From Turnera subulata (lineage: Eukaryota > Streptophyta > Magnoliopsida > Malpighiales > Passifloraceae): a stretch of 64,000 nucleotides of DNA. Under the pieces are notes generated by a model, which searched no databases, was not told the origin of the DNA, and was given only the letters and a program-made list of their open reading frames with translations. Location of the stretch: NCBI GenBank assembly GCA_028386065.3, contig JAKUCV010003608.1, positions 150,659-214,658 on the forward strand, read 5' to 3'. The position numbers and the translations under genes were made by a program. This document shows, in pieces, positions 25,448 through 35,516 of this stretch; within the stretch, counting starts at the first letter, position 1; each line of letters begins with the position of its first letter.

Positions 25448-27107
25448 TCAGGAAGATGTGGGGATCCAGTCATCCCCTTGAATGAAATTCTGTACCGAGT
25501 ATGTGTATGTGTACCGAGAAGGGATATGATTACTCCATGCTACTCTATGAGACAAGTTGGATCCTGGTCCAGAATTCTTAAATTCCCCGTAGTAGAGTGT
25601 TTTCAAGGCAAATTCACCGCTCCAAGGCATCCACCCTTCTGCTGATATAAGGGCTTCCAAATTGCAGTGTATAAAAACAGTCCTCGAATACTCCTTCCAG
25701 GGCCTTCCCAAGTAATTCCTGTGTGCACCAGGCTTGCTATGGTATAACCGCATATACTCCTCTGTGCCATTGATCAAACAATTTTGGAACACGAAACCTG
25801 TGGATTGTGCCGGGTCTGTCCTGCCATGAGCTGTGACTGCATTGTTTTCTCCCTTTTCTGGGTTTTCTTGCCTAGGACGGACTAAGATGGTGCAATTTTG
25901 GAAGACTGCGGCAGCGTTTCCGAAAATGAAGTCCACATTGCCCTCAATGTGGCATGACTTGTAGAATTGACGAAGTGAATGAGCATAGAGAGTGTCTTGA
26001 TGGCCCAGAAACTCACAGTTCTCGATGACTGAGAGATCACTATCTGATCTGAAGGCTACAGCTTGTTTAGTAGGCGGCCCTGCTGTATTCTGGATTGTGA
26101 GACCACTAGCCATGAATCCATCCCCTAATACTCCTGTAACACAATAATAGAGCATAAGAGCAATGATCAGGACATGAGAAACTCATCTAGACTTCATTTT
26201 CTTCTTTGGCATTGAAAAATTGGTGTCCCTTGTACCATCCTTGTCCCTGTGGTCCAAGTAATTTATTGCCTTGAATTAACCCTTCCATAATTATTTCTTC
26301 AGGCCTTAACTATTTATTTGATGCTAATGTAAAAATGATCTAGGTATGACACCTAAGCTAAAGCTTTAACTACAAGTCAAATATTCATCGTATCTCTTGA
26401 TTAGATAGGAAGAATAAAACAATGAAATAAAACTCAAAACTCCTTAGTTTCACGTACCGACAGTAGCAGATTCGAACGTAGTAACTCCAAGCTGACCGAC
26501 ACTCAACGACCCTGTAATGACCGTTTTACCCATCCCGTCCCCTAAAAACACCACGTTCTTCTTCTCCAACGGAATCCTGACGATCTCCTCATAAACCCCT
26601 TCCTTTATGTGAATCACAAACCTGCGCCGCCCCACTGTGTTATTCGGCGCCGCATTGACGGCATCCTGCACCGTTTTGTAACACCCGCCGTCCCTCCCGT
26701 CAACGCACACCGTCGCGTCCGCCGCTGACTTTGACGGGAACCTGCCCCTGAATCTTCTCCCGCCGCCCCGGGGACCTCGCGGCGGCTCCTCCCAGAACCC
26801 GTCCCGCTCGGTCCTCGGCGGCCTCCACGACGCCGTGTCGTTGCCAAACACGTCGTACGACGCCAGCATGCTCAGCGCAGTGCTGGTGACGGCGGACGTG
26901 CGGTTCAGGAACTCCGTCGCCTCGCCGCTGTTCTTCACGGCGTTGTAACGGAGCCCGCCGGCGCAGTCGTCCTGGTAAGTGTGGGCGGCGGTGAGCCAGG
27001 CCCGGGCGTTCTTGATCTTTCCACGCGCCAAGCTCTCGTTGGCGGTGATGGTCCGGTACTGGGCGTAACGGAGCACGTCGAGGCAGATGGTGGCTACATT
27101 TGTGACG
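25448..27107 (-). CDS. PMEI-PME pectin methylesterase A, 5' part lost in assembly gap
   Basis: Exon 2 is 25448-26133 and the visible part of exon 1 is 26458-27107; the rest of exon 1 falls in the N-run. The junction codon is G|GA (TVG-VLGDGF). Exon 1 shows the C-terminal part of the pectinesterase-inhibitor domain ([32 protein letters not shown]) and the start of the catalytic domain ([46 protein letters not shown]). Exon 2 holds the catalytic motifs QAVAFR, GHQDTLY, DFIFGN and [11 protein letters not shown], with both active-site Asp and the Arg in place. The enzyme demethylesterifies homogalacturonan in the wall; the pro-region inhibits it until processed. The link lacks a clear RRLL processing site. 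Best matches by memory are Arabidopsis PME51/PME64. Coding state upstream of the gap is unknown. Confidence 0.85.
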
Positions 27108-27865
27108 NNNNNNNNNNNNNNNNNNNNNNNNNNNNNNNNNNNNNNNNNNNNNNNNNNNNNNNNNNNNNNNNNNNNNNNNNNNNNNNNNNNNNNNNNNNNN
27201 NNNNNNNNNNNNNNNNNNNNNNNNNNNNNNNNNNNNNNNNNNNNNNNNNNNNNNNNNNNNNNNNNNNNNNNNNNNNNNNNNNNNNNNNNNNNNNNNNNNN
27301 NNNNNNNNNNNNNNNNNNNNNNNNNNNNNNNNNNNNNNNNNNNNNNNNNNNNNNNNNNNNNNNNNNNNNNNNNNNNNNNNNNNNNNNNNNNNNNNNNNNN
27401 NNNNNNNNNNNNNNNNNNNNNNNNNNNNNNNNNNNNNNNNNNNNNNNNNNNNNNNNNNNNNNNNNNNNNNNNNNNNNNNNNNNNNNNNNNNNNNNNNNNN
27501 NNNNNNNNNNNNNNNNNNNNNNNNNNNNNNNNNNNNNNNNNNNNNNNNNNNNNNNNNNNNNNNNNNNNNNNNNNNNNNNNNNNNNNNNNNNNNNNNNNNN
27601 NNNNNNNNNNNNNNNNNNNNNNNNNNNNNNNNNNNNNNNNNNNNNNNNNNNNNNNNNNNNNNNNNNNNNNNNNNNNNNNNNNNNNNNNNNNNNNNNNNNN
27701 NNNNNNNNNNNNNNNNNNNNNNNNNNNNNNNNNNNNNNNNNNNNNNNNNNNNNNNNNNNNNNNNNNNNNNNNNNNNNNNNNNNNNNNNNNNNNNNNNNNN
27801 NNNNNNNNNNNNNNNNNNNNNNNNNNNNNNNNNNNNNNNNNNNNNNNNNNNNNNNNNNNNNNNNN
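27108..27865. other. assembly gap (758 N)
   Basis: A run of N inside the first exon of pectinesterase A, followed by an A-run. The neighbouring copy B suggests that roughly 450 bp of coding sequence plus promoter would fit here. Any open frame spanning the N-run is meaningless. Confidence 0.99.
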
Positions 27866-28046
27866 AAAAAAAAAAAGCTTTGACATCTGAAGGAAGGAAT
27901 GGGAGAAAAGCATGAGGATCTGGATTAGTTTCGAAAGTTTCTGCACTAAACTTTACATTAATTCTCATCTAACGAATGACAACTTCTGCAAACAATAACT
28001 CAGCAGACAATATTATTTCATCTAAATATAATTATTAACATTATAA

Positions 28047-30773
28047 TCAGGAAGATGTGGGAATCCAGTCATCTCCTTGAATGAAATTCTGTACCGAGTA
28101 TGTGTATGTATACTGAGAAGGGATCTGACTACTCCATGGTACTCTTTGAGACAAGTTGGATCCTGGTCCAGAATTCTCGAATTCCCCATAGTAGAGCGTT
28201 TTCAATGCAAAATCACCGGTCCAAGGCATCCACCCTTCTGGAGATATAAGGGCTTCCAAATTGCAGTGTATAAAAACAGTCCTAGAAAACTCCTTCCAGG
28301 GCCTTCCCAGGAAGTTCTTGTGTGCACCAGGCTTGCTATGGTATAGCCGCATATACTCCTCTGTTCCATTGATCAAACAATTTTCGAACACGAAACCTGT
28401 GGATTGTGCCGGGTCTGTCCTGCCATGAGCTGTGACTGCATTATTTTCTCCTTTTTCCGGGTTTTCTTGCCTAGGACGGACTAAGATTGTGCAATTGTGA
28501 AAGACTGCAGCCGAGTTTCCGAAAATGAAGTCAACATTGCCCTCAATGTGGCATGACTTGTAGAATTGACGAAGAGAATGAGCGTATAGAGTGTCTTGAT
28601 GGCCCAGAAATTCACAGTTCTCGATGACAGAGAGATCACTATCTGATCTGAAGGCCACTGCTTGTTTGGTAGGCGCCCCTGCTGTATTCTGGATGGTGAG
28701 ACCACTAGCCATGAATCCATCTCCTAATACTCCTGTAACACAACAATACAGCAACAAGCAAATGAGGCACATAATTGGGAGTAAGAGCAGTGCATCCAGA
28801 AATATTATCAACTTTCATTTTCTCTAAACTTTTGCCAGAAAATTGGGAGTATAAGACAACAGCACATTGTTTTCACATCCAAAAAAAAAAAAAAAAGACA
28901 GCAAAAATTCAATAACATAAATTCACATTGTCTCAAGTTGAAACTAATGTCCTGCAAGATTTTCTGAATTTTGAAGAACAAATTAAAATTACTCTTTTGG
29001 AGTTATTACAAGAAATAATGACAATGCATGTGAGTCTCGGCTTTGACGATGTTCTCCAAAATTCTCTATTATTACAAAGCAATGTCAGCATATCAGAAGC
29101 ATACCATGTGATGGAGTATGCAGATAACCGACATAGCTCATTAATTAGTCTTGACATTCTATATGAGCTACTCTACTTACTTGGATTTGTGAAATAAAAG
29201 TACCTTATCACACTTTCATAAGCAACTAGTAGTTGGCAAATCTCTCAAACAACATTCCTTAGCGGGGAGGAAGATATAACATAACTACAGACGCAAGAGG
29301 ATCGCTACGAAAGCACAACCACATAAAGCAACACTGAAGCAACAAATCTTTTGCTTATGGAACACTCACTCCACTCAACTGCCGACCCATTTCTTGTGGT
29401 GACGTGTGATTCCCATTATAGCCCCTAGTGTGTAGTGCCCATGTGTGTGGCGATATATTCACGTGAGTGGAACAAACACTGTACTTCTTTTTTAATCTTA
29501 AAATCTACTACTGATAGATAATTCTAATAATAATAGGACGATGGTAATAATTATCCTGGTACGACGCCGTTAACAAGAAGTCAAAAATATTCATCGTATC
29601 TCATTAAAAAACGAGATAATAAATTAATAAACCAATAAAATCAAACTCTTCTGTTTTACGTACCAACAGTGGCGGATTCGAACGTAGTAACTCCGCTCTG
29701 GCCGACAGCCAGCGAACCTGTAATGACCGTTTTACCCATCCCGTCCCCTAAAAACACCACGTTTTTCTTCTCAAACGGAATCCTAACGATCTCCTCGTAA
29801 ACCCCTTCTTTTATATGAATCACAAACCTGCGCCCCACCGTGTTATTCGGCGCCGCATCGACTGCACCCTGCACCGTCTTGTAACACCCGCCGCTCCCGT
29901 CAACGCACACCGTCGCGTCCGCCGCCAACTTCGACGGGAACTTCCCCTTGAATCCCGTCCCGCCTCCCCCGAGCCCTCCTCGCGGCTGCCAGAGCCCGTC
30001 CCGCTCGGTCCCCGGCGGCCGCCACGACGCCGTGTCGTTGCCGAACACGTCGTACGCCACCAGCATGCTCAGCGCGTCGCTGGTGACGGCGACCGTGCGG
30101 TTCAGGAACTCCGTCGCCTCGCCGCTGTTGTTCACGGCGTTGTAGCGGAGCCCGGCGGCGCAGTCGTACTGGTAAGCGTGGGCTGCGCTCACCCAGGCGC
30201 GGGCGTTCTTGGTCTCACGCGCGGCAGGCTCTCGTTGGCGGAGTTGGTCCGGTGCTGGGCGTAACCTATCACGTCGAGGCAAATGGTGGCTATGCTTGTG
30301 ACGTTAGGGTCGCCGTTGGCGGAGTTGAGGAGGGTGGTGAGGATTGATTGCGCGGTAACGAGTTTCTGAGCTGAGAGGGTTATGGCAGACTGGATTATTT
30401 GAGGTGGGGTTGGGTCCGGAGGGACGATCTTGGATTGGATAAGAGAGGATTGACATGTCTCCGGATGTTTTGCGGCTTTGCAGGCTTCGCGGATTTCTTT
30501 TTCAGGGGCTTTGTAGGGGGCTGGTGGTGGTAGTGGTGATGGTGATGGTGATGGTGATGGTGATGGTGATGGTGATGGTGATGGTGATGCTGAGTTTGAG
30601 GAGGAGGTGGAGGAGGTGGACAAGGATTGTTGTGCCTGTGGTTGTTGTGTGGTTTTTGAAGAGACGGTGAAGAAGAGGACGACGGAGAGCAGGGCAACGC
30701 CGATGAAGGCAATGGTGGTGATGATGGTGGTTGGGAATTTGGAACCTGTAGGTGGTGATGATGGTGATACCAT
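28047..30773 (-). CDS. PMEI-PME pectin methylesterase B with a frameshift in exon 1
   Basis: Exon 1 is 29664-30773 and exon 2 is 28047-28732, joined G|GA as in copy A. Exon 1 codes a short N-terminus, a membrane or signal anchor ([21 protein letters not shown]), a Ser-Pro repeat linker, the inhibitor domain ([33 protein letters not shown]) and the start of the catalytic domain ([27 protein letters not shown]). Exon 2 has QAVAFR, GHQDTLY, DFIFGN and [11 protein letters not shown]. Near 30220, between ANESLP and TKNARAW, the frame is broken by what looks like one missing base compared with copies A and C; the upstream frame stops shortly after. It is either a real mutation, making this a pseudogene, or an assembly error beside a gap. 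The start at 30773 (context ACCATGG) was chosen because the longer open frame to 30830 begins with TTG, not ATG. Confidence 0.8.
30535..30588 (-). repeat. (GGTGAT)9 hexanucleotide repeat coding Ser-Pro
   Basis: Nine perfect hexamer units on the + strand read as (Ser-Pro) repeats in pectinesterase B, in the linker between the membrane anchor and the inhibitor domain. SP dipeptides are typical arabinogalactan-type glycosylation contexts in wall proteins. The repeat is in frame and probably length-variable. The other full first exon (C) has a Ser-rich linker instead. Confidence 0.95.
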
Positions 30774-31587
30774 GGTGCATTCACGGGAGGTTTTTGGTTT
30801 TGGAGATGAATATGAAGAAATGAGCGGCAAATGTGAAAGGTGACATAAGAGAGACGATCTAGCTAGCGCGAATAATCTAATTCGAAGAGAAGGAGAAAAA
30901 GAAGGGATTCTGGAATGGTAGTATTAATAAAAGGTTAAGCTAAACGAGGAGGTTCTTGTTCATGAACGTCATGAAGGATAGGATAGGCTGGCTAAACTCT
31001 AAACTCTTGGTAATGGACCAGTAACCTAATGTAGCCGTTTCTAAGAATAGTGCCCCTCTTAATTTTTGTTGGTTAACCACTTAACCACCATAGTGGCAAA
31101 TATATCAGCCGTTCATCAACAAGAATATAGCACAGGCATTCATTCCTTTGTACTTGCTACATACCAAGTTTTTAAACCCATAATTTAAAGAGAACTACAC
31201 TGTCCTATAAATTCTGGCATAGCCTACCAATCCACAGTATTATTAATGCGCCACTCCTTAATCTACAACTGACATTGCTAATGAACAAATTGATAGCCTT
31301 TTTCTTTCCAGTTGGTTGAAACGGGGGACATATCACATGCTATACGCATTTTTCTTCTTCGTCTACCTATAAGCACATGAACTGACCTAAATAGACTTAA
31401 ACTATGACAAAAATTATAAATATTTACGCCTTTTAAAGCTAAACCAATCAAAGCCAAGGGATATCACATTTTTAAGACACGTAAAAGAGGTGTCAAATTT
31501 TTAAGGAGGAGGTTTATGTAATTATAATCTTTTGAACCGAGAACGAAAACCGGCGAGGAAGGAAAAGTAAGAGACAGACTAACTTAC
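30774..31587. other. spacer where the second exon of PME C would be expected
   Basis: This stretch between the first exons of copies B and C has none of the catalytic-exon motifs (QDTL, DFIFG, LGRPW) on the minus strand. It holds the promoter side of copy B and apparently unique AT-rich sequence. Confidence 0.7.
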
Positions 31588-32602
31588 CAACTGTGGCAGT
31601 GTTGTAAGTTGAGATTCCGGGCCCCACTTTCAACGATCCTGTAATGACTGTTTTGCCCATACCATCCCCCAGGAACACCACGTTCTTTTTCTCTAACGGC
31701 ACCCTAACGATCTCCTCATACACCCCTTCCTTTATGTGTATCACGAATCTCTTCCCCGGCATGTTATCCGGCGCCGCATTGACAGCCTCCTGCACCGTTT
31801 TATAGTCCCCGGAACTCCCGACCGTCACATCCGCCGTTACCTGGGAAGGGAACCCGCCCCTGAAGCCCGAATCCCCACCACCCGAAGAGCCGGGCCCAGA
31901 CCCGCCCCAGAACCCGTCCCGCTCCGTCTTTGGCGGGGCCCAGGACTTGGTGTCGTTCCCGTAGATGTCGTAGGACACGATCATGCTCAGGGCATTGCTC
32001 GTGTAGCTCATCAGGGTCTCGAGGAAGGACATGGTCTGGTTGGTGAGCGACGTGTCGTTGGCGTACTTGAGCGCGTTGGAGCAGTCGTACTGGAACAGCA
32101 GCGCCGCCCCCATCCAGGCCCTGGCGTCCTTGGTCTTGCCCCGCGGAAGGGCGGTGTCGGCGGCGGAGGAGAGGCGGTACTGGGAGTTGGCCAGCACTTC
32201 CAGGCAGTTCTTGGCGGCGATGGAGCGGTTAATGTTGCCCCTGGAGGAGTCGAGGATGGACTTGGCCATGGACTGGGCGGTGACGAGGTTTTTGGCGGAG
32301 AGGGAGATGGCGGATTGGATGATCTGAACCGGGTTCGGGTTGTCGGGGACATTGGAAGATAGAGAGGAGGCGCAGGCGTCGGGGAATCTGGTGGCCTTGC
32401 ATGCTTGGAGGAGCTCCGGGGGAGCTCCAGCGGCGGAGGAGGAGGAGGAGGGTGTTTTTCTGGGTTTGGTATGGTGGTGGGAGGAGGAGGCGGAGGAGAG
32501 GTGGAGGAAGAAGAATAAGGACAGGAAGAGGGAGAGGGTGATGAGAGACGCCATGGCAATGAAGAGGAATGTGGGTCTCTTGTTTCGTGGCGTAGCAGTC
32601 AT
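31588..32602 (-). CDS. PMEI-PME pectin methylesterase C, first exon only
   Basis: An intact 338-codon first exon ending in a good donor (G|GTAAGT) with the same phase as copies A and B. It contains a signal-anchor ([22 protein letters not shown]), a Ser-rich linker, the inhibitor domain ([57 protein letters not shown]) and the beginning of the catalytic domain ([40 protein letters not shown]). No second exon follows before copy B, so the active-site half is missing here. It is a truncated gene, or it splices to the second exon of copy B (28047-28732), which fits in phase and would give 566 aa. The ATG at 32602 is the first in frame. TATATAAA lies only about 10 bp upstream (32611-32618), so the Met at 32554 could be the real start. 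Confidence 0.75.
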
Positions 32603-33326
32603 GGTTGGTGGATTTATATAGTGGGTTGGGTTGGGTTGGAATTTAGTGGGATAGAGAGAGTGGAAGAGGAGGATTTTGGTTTGATTCTTTTCTATAAGTG
32701 CCAAAGTGAGTGTTTGTGGGGTTATTTTTTACTGGAAAAAGGCGGGGTTTTTCACGAGTGGGAGTAATGGGGAGATCACGGGGGAGGAGTTTTAATTTGG
32801 AAGTTAATAGGTGGCGTGTCTATAGTGGATGTTAGTGGGCGCCGGCTGTATTATGGAGAAATAGATTAGAGAGGGAAGTGGTGGTCACGGGCTCTACAGG
32901 TGAATGAAGGAAGGAAGACAAGGAGTGAGGATTTAGGAAAGTGGCTAGATCTGGTGGTGGGTGTTGGAGATTTTGGATGCTTTTTCTTCTTTCTCTGGAA
33001 AAGGGTCAGTGCAGATTTGTTTCTAAGACTTGTTTTCAGGATTGCAGTAGTGGGCAACTTCATTATTGTGTTGATATGCCATGGATAAGAGTGGATCTTT
33101 GCAGTGCAGGTCCTTTTTGGGTTTGCAGCATTTGAAGCATTGTTGGATCATTTGATGGGGAAAAGTTCATTCTAGAGAGGATAGTTGAAGATGGATTTTG
33201 CCCAGAATAAGGGAATGGCCTCAATTCTGGGTGATGTTTGGCATATCGGCGTAATTTTGCCGAGAGGATTAATCTTCCTGAAATTACTGAGATTATTTAC
33301 AGAAATTAGCTGTGTCTTATCAACAA
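32603..33326. other. region between PME C and the tRNA gene
   Basis: Promoter side of the pectinesterase C exon, including TATA-like sequences at 32611-32618 and near 32687-32694 on the minus strand, followed by sequence without a recognisable gene. Confidence 0.45.
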
Positions 33327-33398
33327 GGGCATTTGGTCTAGTGGTATGATTCTCGCTTAGGGTGCGAGAGGTCCCGAGTTCAATTCTCGGAATGCCCC
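33327..33398 (+). tRNA. tRNA-Pro (anticodon AGG)
   Basis: A 72-nt cloverleaf. Acceptor stem GGGCATT (33327-33333) pairs with AATGCCC (33391-33397). The D arm carries the A box GGTCTAGTGGT. The anticodon stem CTCGC/GCGAG encloses loop TTAGGGT with anticodon AGG. The T arm CCGAG-TTCAATT-CTCGG includes the B box. No intron and no encoded CCA, as expected for a nuclear gene. CAA triplets precede the 5' end and a T5 run follows at about 33407 for RNA polymerase III termination. All paired positions match, so it is likely functional. Confidence 0.97.
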
Positions 33399-34694
33399 CA
33401 TTTTCACTTTTTGTTACTTATCATATGTACCAATCACCACGTTTATTTTTTAATTCTGAATGATTCAACATGAGTTCCTTTAATGTGGTTCTTAGAAAGT
33501 GATTATTTATTTCTACCATGAATTTATGTGTAACAATTATTTTTTTTGGTCGCAAACATATGGTGTAACAATTATATGTACATAAGTGAATGAGCATTGA
33601 TAGAATGCATGATTAAAAAAGGGAAAAAAGCGTATCAGCCAAGCCAACATATTGCAATGCGTATCGAATGATACAATAAGTTTAATTTCTTTACGGTACT
33701 TTAAGAACATCTTTTTTGTCGAGTACTTTAAGAATCCCGCCAAATTAGTATACATGCATACTCAAAATCTTTTTAAAAAATTTTATAATAGGATTAAAGC
33801 CTTTTTAGATCCATGTGTTAGTCATTCTTGGATTGGATTTTTGTCTTATTTTTATCCCTCTATTTATCCCATTTAGCCTAATTTGATTATTTTACCAAAA
33901 TCAGGTGAAAATTGATGGCGTGGCAACTTTTTTTCTGCTTAATTAACTATCTGAGACCTACATATTAGGTCCACATTAGCCACAACCATAGCCTACGAAT
34001 TTAGTTTTTTGGTTGGACTTGACATGTGGGTGCCACATAATTGATTAGGCATAAAAGAGTTTATGACGATAGCAATTTCCGCCAGATTCCGGTGAAAATA
34101 GACCAAACTTAACCAAACCAGGTTGATACAGGGATAAAAATAGGTTGAAATCAAATATAGGAGTAATTTCTAACTTTAGAGGCTAATAGAGGGACCAAAA
34201 AAGAGTTTAATCATTTTATAATACTTAAATTCTCAAATCACATGATGACTTTTATAATTTTAACAAAATTTCACGACTTTATGAGTTATTTTATGCAATC
34301 TCATTCTTTTTATTCCATTTTTTAAAAAAAGATAAAAAGACACGATGGAGATAGATGAATGACTTTATCGCTATAAAATATAAATGAACAAGGAGTTTAT
34401 ATTTCATTCCAATCTCTCCCCAGTTGTACACCAGTCTAAAACTTTATATTAAAAAAATAACATACAATATATTATCCATAATAAATTTATATTACATAAG
34501 TAATATAAAATGAAAGATAGAAAGTTCGTATGTAGCACAATGGCCTTGTGGGTTCAATCCCCGATTGAGAAGTAAAACAAGGAGGGGGAGAGTAAGTCAT
34601 TTCGTTTCGTTGCTTATGAATTATAAGTTTTGGTTATTACACAATGAACAAAAAAAGGTGCCTTATATTGCTGTGTGTCACAATTCTATTCACA
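33399..34694. other. AT-rich intergenic region
   Basis: No coding gene seen. A possible degenerate tRNA-like patch occurs at about 34528-34565 (GTAGCACAATGG ... GGGTTCAATCCC), too short between boxes to be a tRNA gene. Confidence 0.45.
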
Positions 34695-35000
34695 ATCGTT
34701 GAGACGCCCCGACCCGTATTTACCGTACACAGTAAACACGAGCCGGAATTGTGACAACTCAGCCAAATAAGCCCAAGCATACAGTGTGAACAACAATAAC
34801 TCGGGCCCAACGGCCCAAAATAATAAGCATCAATAATAATAAAACCGGCCCAATGGTCCATCAACAATAATAAGATGCACAGCGGAAGACTTTAAACTCA
34901 CTAACACTGTATGCGACATATGCAATCTATGGATCCAAGCCTGACCAAGGGAAACGCTGCAGCCTGTCTGGAATGCACCAAGCCTGTACATGGAACAACT

Positions 35001-35054
35001 CATCCTACGGGATGAAACCCCGCAGGCGAGGGGTGAGTCCGAAACGCTCACCGA
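35001..35054. other. conserved structured island of the LTR family
   Basis: A stretch almost unchanged in all four LTR copies (also 9741-9792, 41217-41271, 54247-54301) while the surroundings diverge. It can fold as CATCC-TACG-GGATG, then ACCCC...GGGGT, then GGTGAG...CTCACC; the last two helices share three bases and so compete. In element sense it also reads SDSPL-CG-SSRR in every copy. It may be an RNA structure in the U5/leader or a short coding relic. Seen in sequence; function unknown. Confidence 0.6.
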
Positions 35055-35394
35055 CGAAAGATAAACAGTGATATATTCAACCATAACACTTTCGAGGTAA
35101 ACACAAAAATCAAATCAGATGAATCTATCACAAACAACATAACAGTGGATTACAACTCAAACAACACAACAGAGGAAATCATCGCAAACAACACGACAGA
35201 GGACTCTCACCAACCCATATCAAGCTCAACCAATCACATCACAAGTAAATTACCATAACAACTATATCAAGACCAATGAATGCTTAATTATTTTTTATTA
35301 CCAATTTTATCTTCCGGGCCCCGTCACTGGACAAGCTAGGGTCGTACCTGGTTATTAACTAATTCTGGATGCCAGGCCCCACCACAATCCGGGA

Positions 35395-35516
35395 TGTTGT
35401 AGGGGTATAGAGTTTAGGCCCTAGTTGTAGGGTTATAGAGTTTAGGCCCCAGTTGTGGGGTTATAGTGTTTAGGCCCTAGTTGTAGGGAATATCACAAAT
35501 CCGGGGTCAATACCCC
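35395..35516. repeat. tandem hairpin array in LTR at 34700-38496
   Basis: Perfect 5-bp-stem, 4-nt-loop hairpins: CCCTA-GTTG-TAGGG (35419-35432), CCCCA-GTTG-TGGGG (35447-35460), CCCTA-GTTG-TAGGG (35475-35488) and GGGGT-CAAT-ACCCC (35503-35516). The T-A to C-G stem change is compensated on the other arm. The spacer is a TTATAGAGTTTAGG-type repeat. Confidence 0.85.

Noticed and set aside
26450..27968. Frames of 267-498 codons spanning the N-run
   Set aside because: They are open only because N codons hide stops; only the real exon edge at 26458-27107 is kept.
34528..34565. tRNA-like A box and B box, possible SINE relic
   Set aside because: The boxes are only about 20 nt apart and no SINE body, poly(A) tail or target duplication could be made out.
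35032..35058. Hammerhead-ribozyme-like core (TGAGTC ... GACGAAA) in the LTR island
   Set aside because: The invariant CUGAUGA is absent (GGGGTGA instead) and the GAAA is not kept in the two solo LTR copies, so no catalytic core is supported.
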